Below are positions 46,216-56,930 of a DNA stretch of 64,000 bases, piece by piece. The stretch is from positions 19,743-83,742 of the forward strand of contig MVBO01000058.1 of NCBI GenBank assembly GCA_002261195.1, in the 5' to 3' direction. This stretch comes from Bifiguratus adelaidae. Its lineage: Eukaryota > Mucoromycota > Endogonomycetes > Endogonales. The notes under the pieces are model-generated. The model had not been told where the DNA came from, did not search any database, and worked only from the letters and a program-made list of their open reading frames with translations. The first letter of the stretch is position 1. Each line of letters starts with the position of its first letter. A program made the position numbers and the translations under genes.

Positions 46216-47651
46216 ATGTCTATTGATCTAGAACGTCTGCTAGGGCCCGACGTTATCCAGACAGAGAAAGCGACATGCTAAACAGCAGCGTTCGCTTGGC
46301 ACTGACTTGGCAGACTCTGTCACCACGACCAGTTCAACGCCTGTACGATCCTCCCACTCTTTTCTCAATAAGGCCGCCGTTCATAGCGACCCTGATGCCC
46401 GGTTCCGGCATGCGGACGGCCTAAAGTACCCGCTACCCCCGCCAGACCAAGAGATTGATCGATCCGAAAATGAGCACTATGTGATACGGTGGGCGCTGGA
46501 TGGGTACGTGGCGTTTGTGCTTTGGAACGCACCCGTATTCACGTCCGCAGCAATTTCCATGCTCCGATGCTGATGGCGTTGGAACAAGGCATCAAAGTGT
46601 TGGATGTTGGGTAAGTCTACACTCTCACTTGTTGCCCTGACTGATCATCGGCTATTCATTTTCCTAGATGCGGGTAAGCAATCGGAAACGGATAAGAAAA
46701 AGATCTACTGATCCAATCGTCATGTCATCGATATAATACCGCGGTCTGGACCTTGGTAAGCTTCTATTCGGCCAAGTTGACAATGCCATTCATGTTGCAA
46801 ACAGAGAATGGCGCACACCTATCCTCGCTCAGAGTTTCATGGCATAGACATTGGCGCCTACTTTCCCACAGACAATGTTCCTCCCAATGTGCGCTTTTCA
46901 CTCGGCAACGCGGTGGAGCGATTACCGTACGCAGACGAGTCCTTTGACTTTTATTTTGTCCGATTGATGTGCACTTCCTTCAATTCGCAGCATTGGCCTT
47001 ATGCCATGAAGGAGATCAAACGAGTGTCCAAGCCCGGTGCTTGGGTCGAAATGATAGATGTAAGAGTGAGAGGTGAATGGAGCAAGAAGCCAGTGGCTTA
47101 AATCCCTACAGTGCGACATGACACCCAGATCTGCTGGAATACTCTATACGGAGATGATGAACACCCGTAAGTCCGAATCCATGACGCGTCGCGAGCTCAC
47201 TTCCGTCCCGGCTAGTCAATGAAACCCTGGCCCAACTCAGAGAGGTAGACCTGTACTTTGGCAAGAATCTGGTTTTAGTCATTAAAGACGCCACCAAGGA
47301 CACGTCCACGCTCTTTGACAGTTATACGTAAGTTTTGCCATCTCTCCGACGTATCATTTCATATCTAACCCATCCAAACACGTAGGAGATAAAATACGAA
47401 GATCCATGACTGCAGCGCTACAATAGGCTCACGTCTCCATTAGCGTACCGCTCAGCTGGGGCAGTCGAATAGGACAAATGGGTCGTCGCGAGGTAGAATC
47501 GGCCTTTATCCACCTCAAACCCATCATGCTCAAACACAGCCAAGTACCACCACAACAATGGGAAGATACCTTAGAACAGCTCTTTCGTAAATGCAGTAGA
47601 GAGCACACCACCTACAACATCCACTACGCTTGCGTTAAAGTCGTCAAATGA
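46216..47651 (+). pseudogene. Class I SAM-dependent methyltransferase gene, probably disabled
   Basis: Reconstructed exons are about 46216..46234, 46314..46503, 46551..46610, 46668..46673, 46737..46755, 46805..47059, 47112..47166, 47216..47327 and 47402..47651. The SAM-binding motif I is split over tiny exons (KVLDVG-C-G then TAVWTL), followed by SEFHGIDIGAYFP, a post-I motif, and VSVPLSWGSRIGQMGRREVE. Fungal relatives act on small molecules or proteins of unknown kind. Two lesions appear. The 3' splice site before 46737 reads AA instead of AG, and an in-frame TAG at 47424..47426 interrupts the conserved region. A readable protein would need both repaired. The first exon is a guess. Confidence 0.7.
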
Positions 47652-47675
47652 GAACAATGGCTTCCTTTCTTGACC

Positions 47676-48769
47676 ATGTTGGTGAGACGTTCCTTGGTGC
47701 CGTCCTTTCTGGGGAAACGAGGCTTTAGCACGTCCACTGTAGACAGTAAACCTGTTGATCTCTCCTTTAGCCGTGTCCCGGCCGAGAAACCGGCAACGAC
47801 CGCATCGCCATTGGTGATTCTACATGGTCTGTTTGGATCGAAGCAGAATTGGAAGGCTCTCTCAAAAGCGTTCGCCAGACGGCTCAACACGGACGTGTAT
47901 ACACTGGTATGGCTTGACACCTCTAACTTGTAGAGTTCCGTATTGACCATGCTTACAGGATCTGCGGAATCATGGCGAAAGTCCGCATGCAAGACCATAT
48001 ACTTACTCTGCAATGTCAGACGACGTGGCAGCCTTCTTGCAAAAGCACAGCATTGACAACGCAACGGTCATGGGACACTCCATGTATGTATCTCGCTCGA
48101 TACACTCGCTTGGCACTAACAGGCTTCAAGGGGAGGCAAGGTAGCCATGACATTGGCCCTAAGGAAGACACCTCAAGTGCAGAATCTCATTGTGGTGGAT
48201 ATGGCACCAACCGTTATGAGTCTGTCGCTTGATTTTGCATCCTATGTCAAGGCCATGAACAAGATTGAAGCGGCCAAAGTAGCCAAGCAGAGCCAGGCGG
48301 ATGAGATTCTCCGGGATTTCGAGAGTGTAAGCCAAGTCGATGTGCATGCTACATCTTGCTCAACAAGAGGATCATTAGGATCTTGGCATCCGCCAGTTTC
48401 TACTCACGAACCTGAAACGCCCAGCTCACTCTGATCACTACTCCTTCCGGATACCTCTCGATATATTAGGAGATGCGTTAGGCGAGATGGGCCAGTTTCC
48501 CTTTCAATCTTCACACCATACCTTTCGCGGACCTACGCTGTTCATTGCGGGCGGTAACAGCGGCTACGTCAAGCCCGAAAAGAACGGAGAACTTATACAT
48601 TCCTTCTTTCCAAATAGCACCATTAAAGTCATTGACGGTGCTGGACATTGGGGTATGTATGATGGGAACCATGTCGCTTGGAGAAGCAACTCATGCATGT
48701 GTAGTGCATGCCGAGAAACCCGAAGAATTCGGACAATTGGTAACACAATTCTACAAGAGCTTGCAATAG
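47676..48769 (+). CDS. Mitochondrial alpha/beta hydrolase, IMO32/ABHD11-like
   Basis: Exons 47676..47906, 47959..48083, 48131..48326, 48379..48652 and 48705..48769 encode 296 residues. The N-terminus MLVRRSLVPSFLGKRGFSTS is a typical cleavable mitochondrial presequence. The fold is plain: PLVILHGLFGSKQNWKAL, LDLRNHGESPHA, the nucleophile Ser118 in VMGHSMGGKVAM, and late acid and His in ADSGHW-type position (DGAGHWVHAEKPEEF). Human ABHD11 protects the lipoylated 2-oxoglutarate dehydrogenase complex, and yeast Imo32 is less defined. It lies 24 bp downstream of the broken methyltransferase gene and is intact itself. Confidence 0.9.
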
Positions 48770-48886
48770 ATGGCTATAGAGGCAAGCAAGCAAGAACATG
48801 TAACAGAGTATGAATAGAATCCATCATTGTCTCGTAAGTTTACGATCTATTGTCACCCTTCTGTCGTCTAGGTTACGAGCGGATAT

Positions 48887-50366
48887 CTATTTTCTATAGC
48901 GAGGTACTGGTATATCTTCCCAGACTGCTAGCTCGAACGCCTTCCTGATGTTCTCTTCATACCAGCCTTGACAATACTGAGATTTTGGCGGTGGATCAAA
49001 GATCAATGGTTCGCTTTCCTCCGGCAAGAATGGCGCATCAAAACGCCGAAATTGCTTCAAAGCAGGCATTTCCTTCTTTGCATCCGGTGACAGCGAATGT
49101 AGCCAATTGTAGGTGAAGGAATCGTATCCAACCTTGACTCGCGGTACCCACATGACTTTATCGTATCCGAGTGCGTAAAAGTCTTTGCAAATAAGCGAGC
49201 ACTCGGACGCCGCACATTCGCCTTCTGTCGGCTTGAGCGGATCGGCTGGAAGTTTTCCACGTCGGAAGCGAACGTGGTGCTCATAGAAAGGCCCTGGGTC
49301 GAGGACACTTATACCGTTCCAACAGCAATAGGCTTGTAACGGTAGACCAGCCATATATTTGTTTTGTGAGTAGTCGTCGCGGAAAGGGCGGATTGGATCG
49401 CGGTAGACAGGAAATCCTGTACGCGCTCTGCCCACCCAATTGTCGTATACCGCCGCAACACTTCCCACGAAATAGTCCATCGCGCAGGTGATGTGTGCCT
49501 TATTGAGGATCCGTTGATAGAGCAGTTCGAGCAGGTCATTCTTGCAGAGCACAACGTCGTTCATAAAGATGATGTGATCATATTCACGATTGTAGGGTGG
49601 AGCCTTCAGGGTGAACAATGGAACTATGGCATTGTTTCTGACCTTGGCCAGATAAGCGATACGATCACGGCTTTGGTCTTTTGCAAGTGAGTCGGAAACA
49701 ACAATCTTGCCAGGTTTTGATATGTTGGATATGACAATAGTGTACGGAACATTGAGGATATCCAACACCATCGTGGTATCTTTTAGGACGTTCTTGGTGT
49801 TGTCGGTTGATCCGTTCTCAAAAATGGAGACAAAGCAATTTTGAGCGCCTAAATGCGTAATGACCTGGGAGAGTTGGAAGATCAGATCAGAAATGATGGC
49901 TTGATTGTTGTGCAAGTTGATGGCAAAGAAGTAAGTTGGAGGTCTGACGGGTAAGTGTGGCGATCTAATAGGCGGTTGAGGGGCTGAGAGATTGGCATAC
50001 CGTAGATTCGCTGCCTCCAGGTAACTATGAGATGCCTGCTCGATGCAGTCTTTGGTCGAGAAGTCCTTCCAGTCTTGCAGACCGTATACGATCCTGAGCG
50101 CGGATTGCAGTCTTTCTGCGCTGTCAATATCCTCCCTGGATGGATCGCCCAGCGAAAAATAGCGTTGCTCAGTAGGAAGATCAATATCTAAATGGTTGCC
50201 GTCCTTATGATCCTGCGAGCACTAGGGTGAGCGAGCATGTATCATATGGATCCACATGCCGCAGATAACCCACCTTGACTTTCACTTCAACCTCGATGTG
50301 GAGTATACTCAGTAGCATCCATAGCCCAAAAACTATTCCGCCAATGTAGAGGATCTTCCGTATCAT
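48887..50366 (-). CDS. GT69 alpha-1,3-mannosyltransferase, CAP59/CMT1-like
   Basis: Exons 50274..50366, 50001..50221 and 48887..49964 encode 463 residues. Residues 4-25 (KILYIGGIVFGLWMLLSILH) form a signal anchor, giving a type II Golgi protein. The catalytic part begins PTYFFAINLHNNQAIISDL and carries SIFENGSTDNTKNVL, AYLAKVRNNAIVPL and IIFMNDVVLCKNDLLELLY, all typical of Cryptococcus Cmt1 and Cap59. Those proteins act in mannan backbone synthesis of capsule and in related wall glycans. The second intron, 49965..50000, is only 36 nt. It is in tandem with the GT62 gene upstream and begins the glycan-related stretch. Confidence 0.88.
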
Positions 50367-50920
50367 GTTGGCCTCGTACTGAAAGCTTCTCACCAGTAAG
50401 AATGACCGTGATATCAAGCTATGGGGCGTCACGTCAGGGCTTTGGCGAAGGCTGTATGAGTAAAATGATCCTCCAAGGACCGACGTGCCTACAAAAACAA
50501 CAATGGTAATCACCCGATACGAAGAAATCCAATCGTACGTCACGCAGTTAATGGCCGATTGGTCAAGGGGCCTGTGCTATACAGTAAGAAAGTGACAGTG
50601 TACATTGGAGATTGCATATCTCAGACCATAATCTTGATCCCCTACTTTGAGGTCCATGCAGGGATGAAATAAATTGGCTTCAGGTCCAATTTGGTCAAAT
50701 GAATCCACGCGACTCAGAATAGTCATCGAAGCGTACGCATAAAGTCTGCTGATGGGTGGACTTTATCCGCAATGAACAATTGAGACAGGGAAGTAGGAAT
50801 AAGGAGTTGCGCGTTTGGTTTATGGGCGTTGTCTGGGAGAAACCATCAATCTCCGAAGATGATGAAAAACGACCAACACGAACAATCTTCTTGGTTTAAA
50901 AGTACACTCTTACACTGGTT
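50367..50920. other. Intergenic between GT62 and GT69 genes
   Basis: About 554 bp between two minus-strand genes. The GT69 frame stays open for about 59 codons above its ATG, through a hydrophobic segment (VITIVVFVGTSVLGGSFYSY), but no ATG begins it. I take this as promoter/leader unless an upstream exon exists. Confidence 0.4.
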
Positions 50921-52066
50921 TCAGGAATGGTATATCTTGTAGTTTGGCAAACCCCAAACGCTAAATCCCATACCCTTGGCCACCTTTGCCAAACCTTCCG
51001 TCTCGATCGCGTGTTGAAAGACGAATGCCGGAAAAATGGCACCGGCTCTGTGCACGTTTGCGCGAACAAGTGTTGACGTGGCACCGACACCCTCAAGTTC
51101 AATGGCATGAAAACGCCCCGTTGACGGCCTGTTCACCGCATTATCAGGATAATCCACTAATAGTGCACGATGGGTGATATGATCCTCGTAACCTACACAA
51201 ATGATCAATGGATTAGCATGCTTGCCCTCACAATCGATCCAATCGTCTCAAGCAATGTTTACCTTCGATGAGAATAGCCTCCTCTGACAATTCAGATTGC
51301 AACTCCATGCTTTCCGGTGTTTCCCACCAGTTGTTCCGATCGTATCCTCCGTCTTCACCGTTCTCCTTGTGGTACATGCAGTTGGGGACAATGATATCCT
51401 TATTCAGGGAGATCAAGTCTTCGATCAACGTCTCGGGTTTCCAGTGACGTCACCGTCTAGCCATAAGACCCATGAGTGATGTGGTCGTAGGGCAGAAGAA
51501 AGCAAAAAATTGCGGGATTGAGCCATGACGGCGCGTCGCTCACCTTGCCGAAAGTATTCGTGCCGCTCATCGCCCGATAGTGAGTAACCGAAATCTTTCT
51601 TGTAAATCTGTACGTCGCTGAACTGTTTTGTAGGATCGTGGATAGAGTGGTATTGAGTGAAGTCGGATGTAGTGTTCTGAAGTAGTTCAATGGTGTTATC
51701 GCTTGAATCGGACACTAGAAAGCCCAGTGATATCAGTCGATGTGGATAGGATAATGTATTGATCTTCTTCCAGTAGGGTTCAATGTCTTTGGCGGCTTGT
51801 TTGAATGGTGTTAGAATCAAGACGCGCTCCTCCAATATGAATCCTTCAGATGTGCCAACAATACGATTGAGACCTTCGAATGTGTATGGAGTAACGGATG
51901 ATCCGGTGTCATTCTTGCCGCCTGATCCTTTGTTGAGCAGAGATTGATACCGCTCCTTGACCTTATCAACCTCCAAAGAGAATAAATGGGTATGAAGATA
52001 TACAAGTAGCACAAGGGCGGCTGCTATAAGCGCCTTGTTCGCGTTGGATGATCGTCGTACATACAT
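50921..52066 (-). CDS. GT62 mannosyltransferase, Anp1/Mnn9/Van1 family, with an apparent -1 frameshift
   Basis: Segments 51263..52066 and 50921..51192 encode about 358 residues if one base is restored. Residues 11-29 (KALIAAALVLLVYLHTHLF) are a signal anchor. The family blocks are LILTPFKQAAKDIEPYWKKI, YPHRLISLGFLVSDSSDNTI, the KDFG box, ALRPHHSWVLWLDGDV (metal-binding DxD) and GVGATSTLVRANVHRAGAIF. Such proteins build the alpha-1,6-mannan backbone in the cis-Golgi. At about 51432..51440 the coding strand reads AACCCGAGACG, and the conserved frame (ETLIEDLISLNKDIIVPN) resumes shifted by one base. It is either a disabling deletion or an assembly error. The DxD motif lies before the break. Confidence 0.8.
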
Positions 52067-52981
52067 CGTCAGGGCTTGAATGTGAGAACGGGTTTGCTGC
52101 AAAGACAATCGAGCGTGCGAGGATTTACACCTCTAAAGAGACACGGTCTCTACTCTGTGAAGCCGCCAACTATCTTTAAAATTGTTAGAGCAGGTGCGAA
52201 AGAGCTATCTAAGTACGAGACGCTCTAATCAAATCTCAAAGTGCTAGATTTCCATCTGTTTATTTGTCCGACGGCCCCCTCTACAGTCAGTGATGCCTGT
52301 ATTCCAGGATGAAGCCGGATAATTAGCAGCGATCAAGGAATATGTCATCAAATGAGCTATGGTTTGTACATGCCATTGTGCTTTGTTTGGAATCTTCGAG
52401 TTTCGACCAATGTTGGCTGACTTTGCAGTAATCCGTTTCCTTTCGTAGCATATCCGTAAGGGAAACGGAGATTTGTAACGTCGAGGGAAATCTATCTTTT
52501 TGTCAATGAAGGAAATGCCCAAAGCGACGAGAACATTTCAACTAAAGGATTAAAAACAGGTGATTCTGCTATAGGCGACACCGTTGCCTATTAATACTAC
52601 CGTTTATGTGGCAAAATTATACATTCATCAATGGAACCATCCAACCACTGTTTCAAGCATAATGCACAGCTGTCTGTTGACAATGTCCCTACCCCTTGAA
52701 AAGCCTCTAAGTTTGAGCGTTGAGACAGCATTCCAGCTCAACAAATAAGCCCCACGAGCGCCAACAACAACCTTAAACAAACATAATACGATACAAAGAT
52801 GCAGATTGAAGCTTAAATTGGATTGACCATCAATGGCTCGTTCGATTGTCCCGCATCGCGGCGCCGCCTACGCATCAAGTTGCATCAGATAACTTCTTCC
52901 TGGCGTCACAAATCTTAATGAACTAAAAGATCTGATAAAGATTTTCTGGAACAGTTGTCATTTCGCCGCTCTTTGTCTCTC
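52067..52981. other. Intergenic, no gene seen
   Basis: About 915 bp, the longest stretch without a supported gene. It separates the divergent GT62 and AIF-type genes. Scattered short frames on both strands show no recognisable similarity. I see no tRNA, long terminal repeat or transposon end. Confidence 0.45.
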
Positions 52982-54578
52982 ATGAGCGGCCCCTCCGTGG
53001 ATTAAGGGGCCTCATCCACGCGAAATATTGTCGTTATTGGCGGCTCATGCGTGGGTATTTCAGCAGCTCTTCACTTTATCAACCATCCGATACCCAACCA
53101 TAACCTTATCTTGATCGAACAAATGTCGCACTTCCAATATGTATACGCTTTCCCGCGAGCGGCGGCTAGGCCTGGATTTGAGGAGAAATTGTTTGTACCC
53201 TACCACAACCTATTCAAAGATCTCAACGATCGGGCAGATCAAGCCACAAAACAACGAATCGATCGGCGCCTGCGCCAGTCGCAGTCGCAACGCCGGCCAG
53301 CGGACGAGGAAACTTTGGCAGATCAATTTCGAAACATGGTAGTGTCTTCGACCATTGAGCCTTCGAGAGGTTATGTGTTGCACGCCAAGGTCATCAAAAT
53401 ACACCAACACTCCCTAGAACTGGATCGATCTGTTAGTCTTACATATTATCCAGACGGGACAACCACGATACCATTCGATTACCTTATTCATGGATGCGGC
53501 ACGTGTATACCCACGCCTGGTCATTTGGAAGATTCTTCTTACGCTTCCAAGCAAGCAAGCATAACACATATAACTGCCTGGCAAGAAAGCATCTACAAGG
53601 CCGAAAGGATACTGATTGCTGGAGGCGGTGCGGTCGGTTTGGAACTTGCTGGTGAGATCAAAGACAGGTATCCCGGTAAGTCAGCCACTTTGATTCACTC
53701 GCGGAAACGCTATCTTCTATCATACAAGGCATCGCTGCATGACATGGTCTTCAACATCCTTGACAGATTGGGCGTGCGGCAGATTCTCGGTGACCGATGC
53801 ATAATTCCTGCAAATGGATTTCCAAAAGATCCCCAACCGCAAGTCGTCAGGACCAAAGAAGGCCGAACCATAGAAGCTGATCTGGTGATACCTTGTATTG
53901 GGATGAAGCCGAATTCCAATCTCCTTCGAACGTTGACAGATACCGTTGGCAACGATATCCCACATCCTCTCTATACTCCATCCAACTTCATCACAACTTT
54001 GCCTTCTCTACAGATCGCTCATTCGGCTTTTCCACACATTTTTGCAGCTAGAGGCGTTACCGCTAACGAAAGGCCCGAACCTTCAGCTGACTTCCCTTAC
54101 CCGGATTACGAACCAGGTCATTATGATCCGAAGAAAGGTCACAATGGTTGGCATCAATCCATTTGGGCACACAAAAATTATCCATCGTATGATCAATGGA
54201 CAAAGGTTGGAATCCTACCCAACAACGGAGACAATACAGCAAATTAAGGTAGTCTTGGGCGACAAGCTTGCTTGTGCGCAATTACCAATGCCGGAGGCTT
54301 TGTGGAATGTCGGCAAGCCCGAAATCGACAATGGTTATGATACAATAGACGCAGAGGATCCAGTTGAAGCGGAAGACGATAGACTCCAGGGCATAAACAA
54401 GAACGCGGAGCCTTCTGTGGCCCACAAAATCGTATCCTCATTGAAGCCTACACATTCCCATCCAACCATGACTCTGGGCAGTTGGATCGTGGGCCGAAGC
54501 GTGCCAGATGACATGTTTGCATCTGCCGTCTGGGCATGGTGTAGAATGGAATGCAACGAAGACACCAAAAGCATGTAA
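52982..54578 (+). pseudogene. AIF/FSP1-type FAD-dependent oxidoreductase, interrupted by an early stop and a frameshift
   Basis: The frame from the ATG at 52982 reads MSGPSVD, then a TAA (53003..53005), then GASSTRNIVVIGGSCVGISA, so the FAD-binding GxGxxG-type motif lies in frame just after the stop. The body continues with the NAD-binding motif ILIAGGGAVGLELAGEI and the closing FAAR-GVTANERPEP region. At the AAAAA run 54173..54177 one extra base shifts the frame. Skipping it joins WAHK to IIHRMINGQRLESYP and on to HPTMTLGSWIVGRS, giving 532 codons in all. AIFM2/FSP1-like proteins reduce quinones with NAD(P)H. An unseen upstream exon spliced near the AAG at 53006 could bypass the stop but not the frameshift. 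Confidence 0.72.
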
Positions 54579-54993
54579 AACTCTAGATGAAGACAAACCG
54601 GGCAAGGAAAATGATCTATTTCCTCATCCAATAAAGGACATTACTGCTTTTCTTACATTCGCTGCTGTCCTGTCATTGTGCTTATATACCTACCCCTCAA
54701 CTAACCCATTGCCACCTTCAACTTTGTTGAGAGATTGTGGGTTTTGTTTTATACGCGATCGCGGACGCCGTCGAATTTTTGAATTGTACGATATGATCTT
54801 TCGCAAGCATGCGGACCTCTTTCTTGTCTCATAACGTGGAGCAGTTTGATTGCAGATTTGAGTTGGTCTATATCGTCCGTCATTGGAGTAGCTGTAGCAA
54901 TTACTACTTTGATGTTTATTGCGTGTTTTAATATTTTAGTAAGGTATGCGTCCGTACTAAGTAGATATAGAAGCGATGATGGCTAGTAGCCAT
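54579..54993. other. Convergent gap between AIF-type and SGNH genes
   Basis: About 415 bp. The plus strand has an open stretch with a hydrophobic segment (DITAFLTFAAVLSLCLYTYP, near 54640-54700) that could be a lost membrane tail of the AIF-type protein. There is no clear start or family match. Confidence 0.35.
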
Positions 54994-56511
54994 TCACCCG
55001 CCCATCACAGCCAGTATCCTAAAGTGGGTGCCATGATCCGGGCTTTGACTCTTATCCAGTCCAAGTACTTTGCAACTGACAATGTGCTCTCCGGTACCCA
55101 CGTTTTCGGCAACTAAACTTGTCACGCCCACCGATATGAACCAGTCCCAATGGCCTACAAGCTCGCGTCCACCATGATAATCGTCGTCCACCCAACACCA
55201 AACATTACCGAGTGAATACTCTTTAGATCAGAGATGCGAAAGATAAACTGAGTCTTGCTGAGTTTCCACCTTGAACTCTATGATGCTTCCGGGTTCGTCA
55301 GCTACCGCGTAAAACTTCGTTTCTTCCCAATTCCATAGTCTCCAACCTTTCATAATCTCTGGTTGATATCCACCTTGTGGGTCCGAGAAAGTATTACAGA
55401 ACGGCGCCAATTCCTTGTAATCATCTGGTATTGGGCGCTTGCTGTACATCGTACCCCTAGGCAGTGCGTATGGTTCGTGCCAAATGTTGGGCATGCTCTT
55501 GACATTCAAAGGTAATTGTATCGTCAATTCGTTCGTTTCACGTTCGACCTTGCACAATTGATCTTGGAAGTAGTGGATCAGCATGTCTGACATGACCTTG
55601 TGGCCAGCCATTGATGCATGATGACGGTCTTCTACCCAGTATATGTCACCAATGACGTCGTTATGCTTGTTCATCTTGTCATAGAGAATATTCTTCATGG
55701 ATATAAGCGGTATATCGTAATACTCCGCCACCGGTAAATGGGACTCGGTAGAGTCAAAGTATTCATTGATGTCTTGCGAGAACCATTCGAGGAGAATAAC
55801 AGCTGGCTTCTTTGGCATGCGTGAAATATTCCTCACCAGGATCTCCATAAGATTGGTAACGCTTTGATCACCTTCACCTTTGTAGCTTTTGAACACGCTC
55901 GCATCGTTGATACCGAACTCGATGATAACTACGTCAACATCTTCCGGGATGTGGTGCGCGTAACAGAACGCAAAGTATTCAGACCCAACAGCACATAATG
56001 CACCATTCTCCACATTTGACGATGTCCTGTCGATACTTTGCAGCTATCGCAACAAATTCTGCGAATACGTCTGTGTGTAATCCATATTGTGGCCTGCCGA
56101 CACTGCGAAGACATTGAGACAAGGCAAGACAAGGGCCATTGACTTACCAGAGCCACCGACGATGCCGATCTTTAATCCCTGACCATCCCGCCATTGACGT
56201 AACTTTTTCCGCAAAGCTACTCCGGTGCCTGTATAACCGAAAGATCGCTCGATTGTACTCTCACCATAATAACCGCATAGCGTATCATTGTCACCGCGAC
56301 AAGTTGGACAGAAATTGTAGCATGATTGCGGTTCCATGCATGGTGTGAACGTCTTTGTGGCTGGCTTGTCCAAACCCAAATGCTACTTGAGCGTCGAACG
56401 TAGATTGGATGCCCGTTCTATCAATGATTCATGCGAAGTATCTGAATGATGTTGAGCAATGACCAACAGAACAAGTATGGCAAGCACCAAGGCAACAAGT
56501 CACTTGAGCAT
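54994..56511 (-). pseudogene. SGNH/GDSL-type hydrolase with membrane anchor; four in-frame stops but intact frame
   Basis: Segments 56148..56511 and 54994..56102 give 491 codons in one continuous frame with no indel. The order is a short N-terminus, a signal anchor (LVALVLAILVLLVIAQ), a Cys-rich stretch (CYNFCPTCRGDNDTLCGYYG), the nucleophile motif IGIVGGSVSAGH, VVIIEFGIND, the catalytic Asp/His segment EDRHHASMAGH and a C-terminal domain with GNVWCWVDDDYHGG. Stops interrupt it at codons 4 (TGA, 56500..56502), 43 (TAG, 56383..56385), 141 (TAG, 56044..56046) and 413 (TGA, 55228..55230). Relatives are fungal esterase-like proteins associated with extracellular polysaccharide. The intron acceptor TCGCAG is intact. 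Recent pseudogene, edited transcript, or base errors: see findings. Confidence 0.72.
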
Positions 56512-56930
56512 CGGCGAGCTGTGTGTTGCAACTCGCATACCAACAAGATGATGTACGGATCGATGGAGCCAAGATTAATGCTTTGCCTTGTTACAGTACA
56601 CCGGAAGATTTCATTCTGCACCGCGTCGTTAATACCTCCCATTATCGTGTATTTACTACCATACGCACCTGTAGCGGGAAGCCCGGCACTAAGCAATGCG
56701 AAACGGGAGGAAATTTTTCAAGCTGCCGAAGGACGTATTCTGATCTGAACGCGTCTGGCTCATACAGCGTTACCATATATGGGGTTAGGCCGCGCGAGTT
56801 GATGTCTGTACATCAACGTCCATTGCGTGGCAGTTGGTTTCGTCATGTTCATGGTCACATAGTGGCTCCTTTCGGTCTAAAGTCTTGTTATCCCTTTCCG
56901 TCCCGTAGAACGATTTCGTGTCGTGATTAT
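56512..56930. promoter_or_regulatory. Divergent region between SGNH gene and PC-esterase-like gene 1
   Basis: About 419 bp. The plus-strand frame of the PC-esterase-like gene is open through this region, but the residues look non-coding and the good signal-anchor start is the ATG at 56931. No motif is claimed. Confidence 0.4.

Noticed and set aside
52067-52108. GT62 start 14 residues further upstream
   Set aside because: The first codon would be TTG; the ATG at 52066 directly precedes the signal anchor.
46216-56511. Reassignment of TAG/TGA as sense codons in this genome
   Set aside because: Many intact genes in the window end in TAG (RPS25, IMP1, EMC4, IMO32, GT69, Zn2Cys6) or TGA (ABCB8-like, TDP1, proline iminopeptidase) exactly where the families end.
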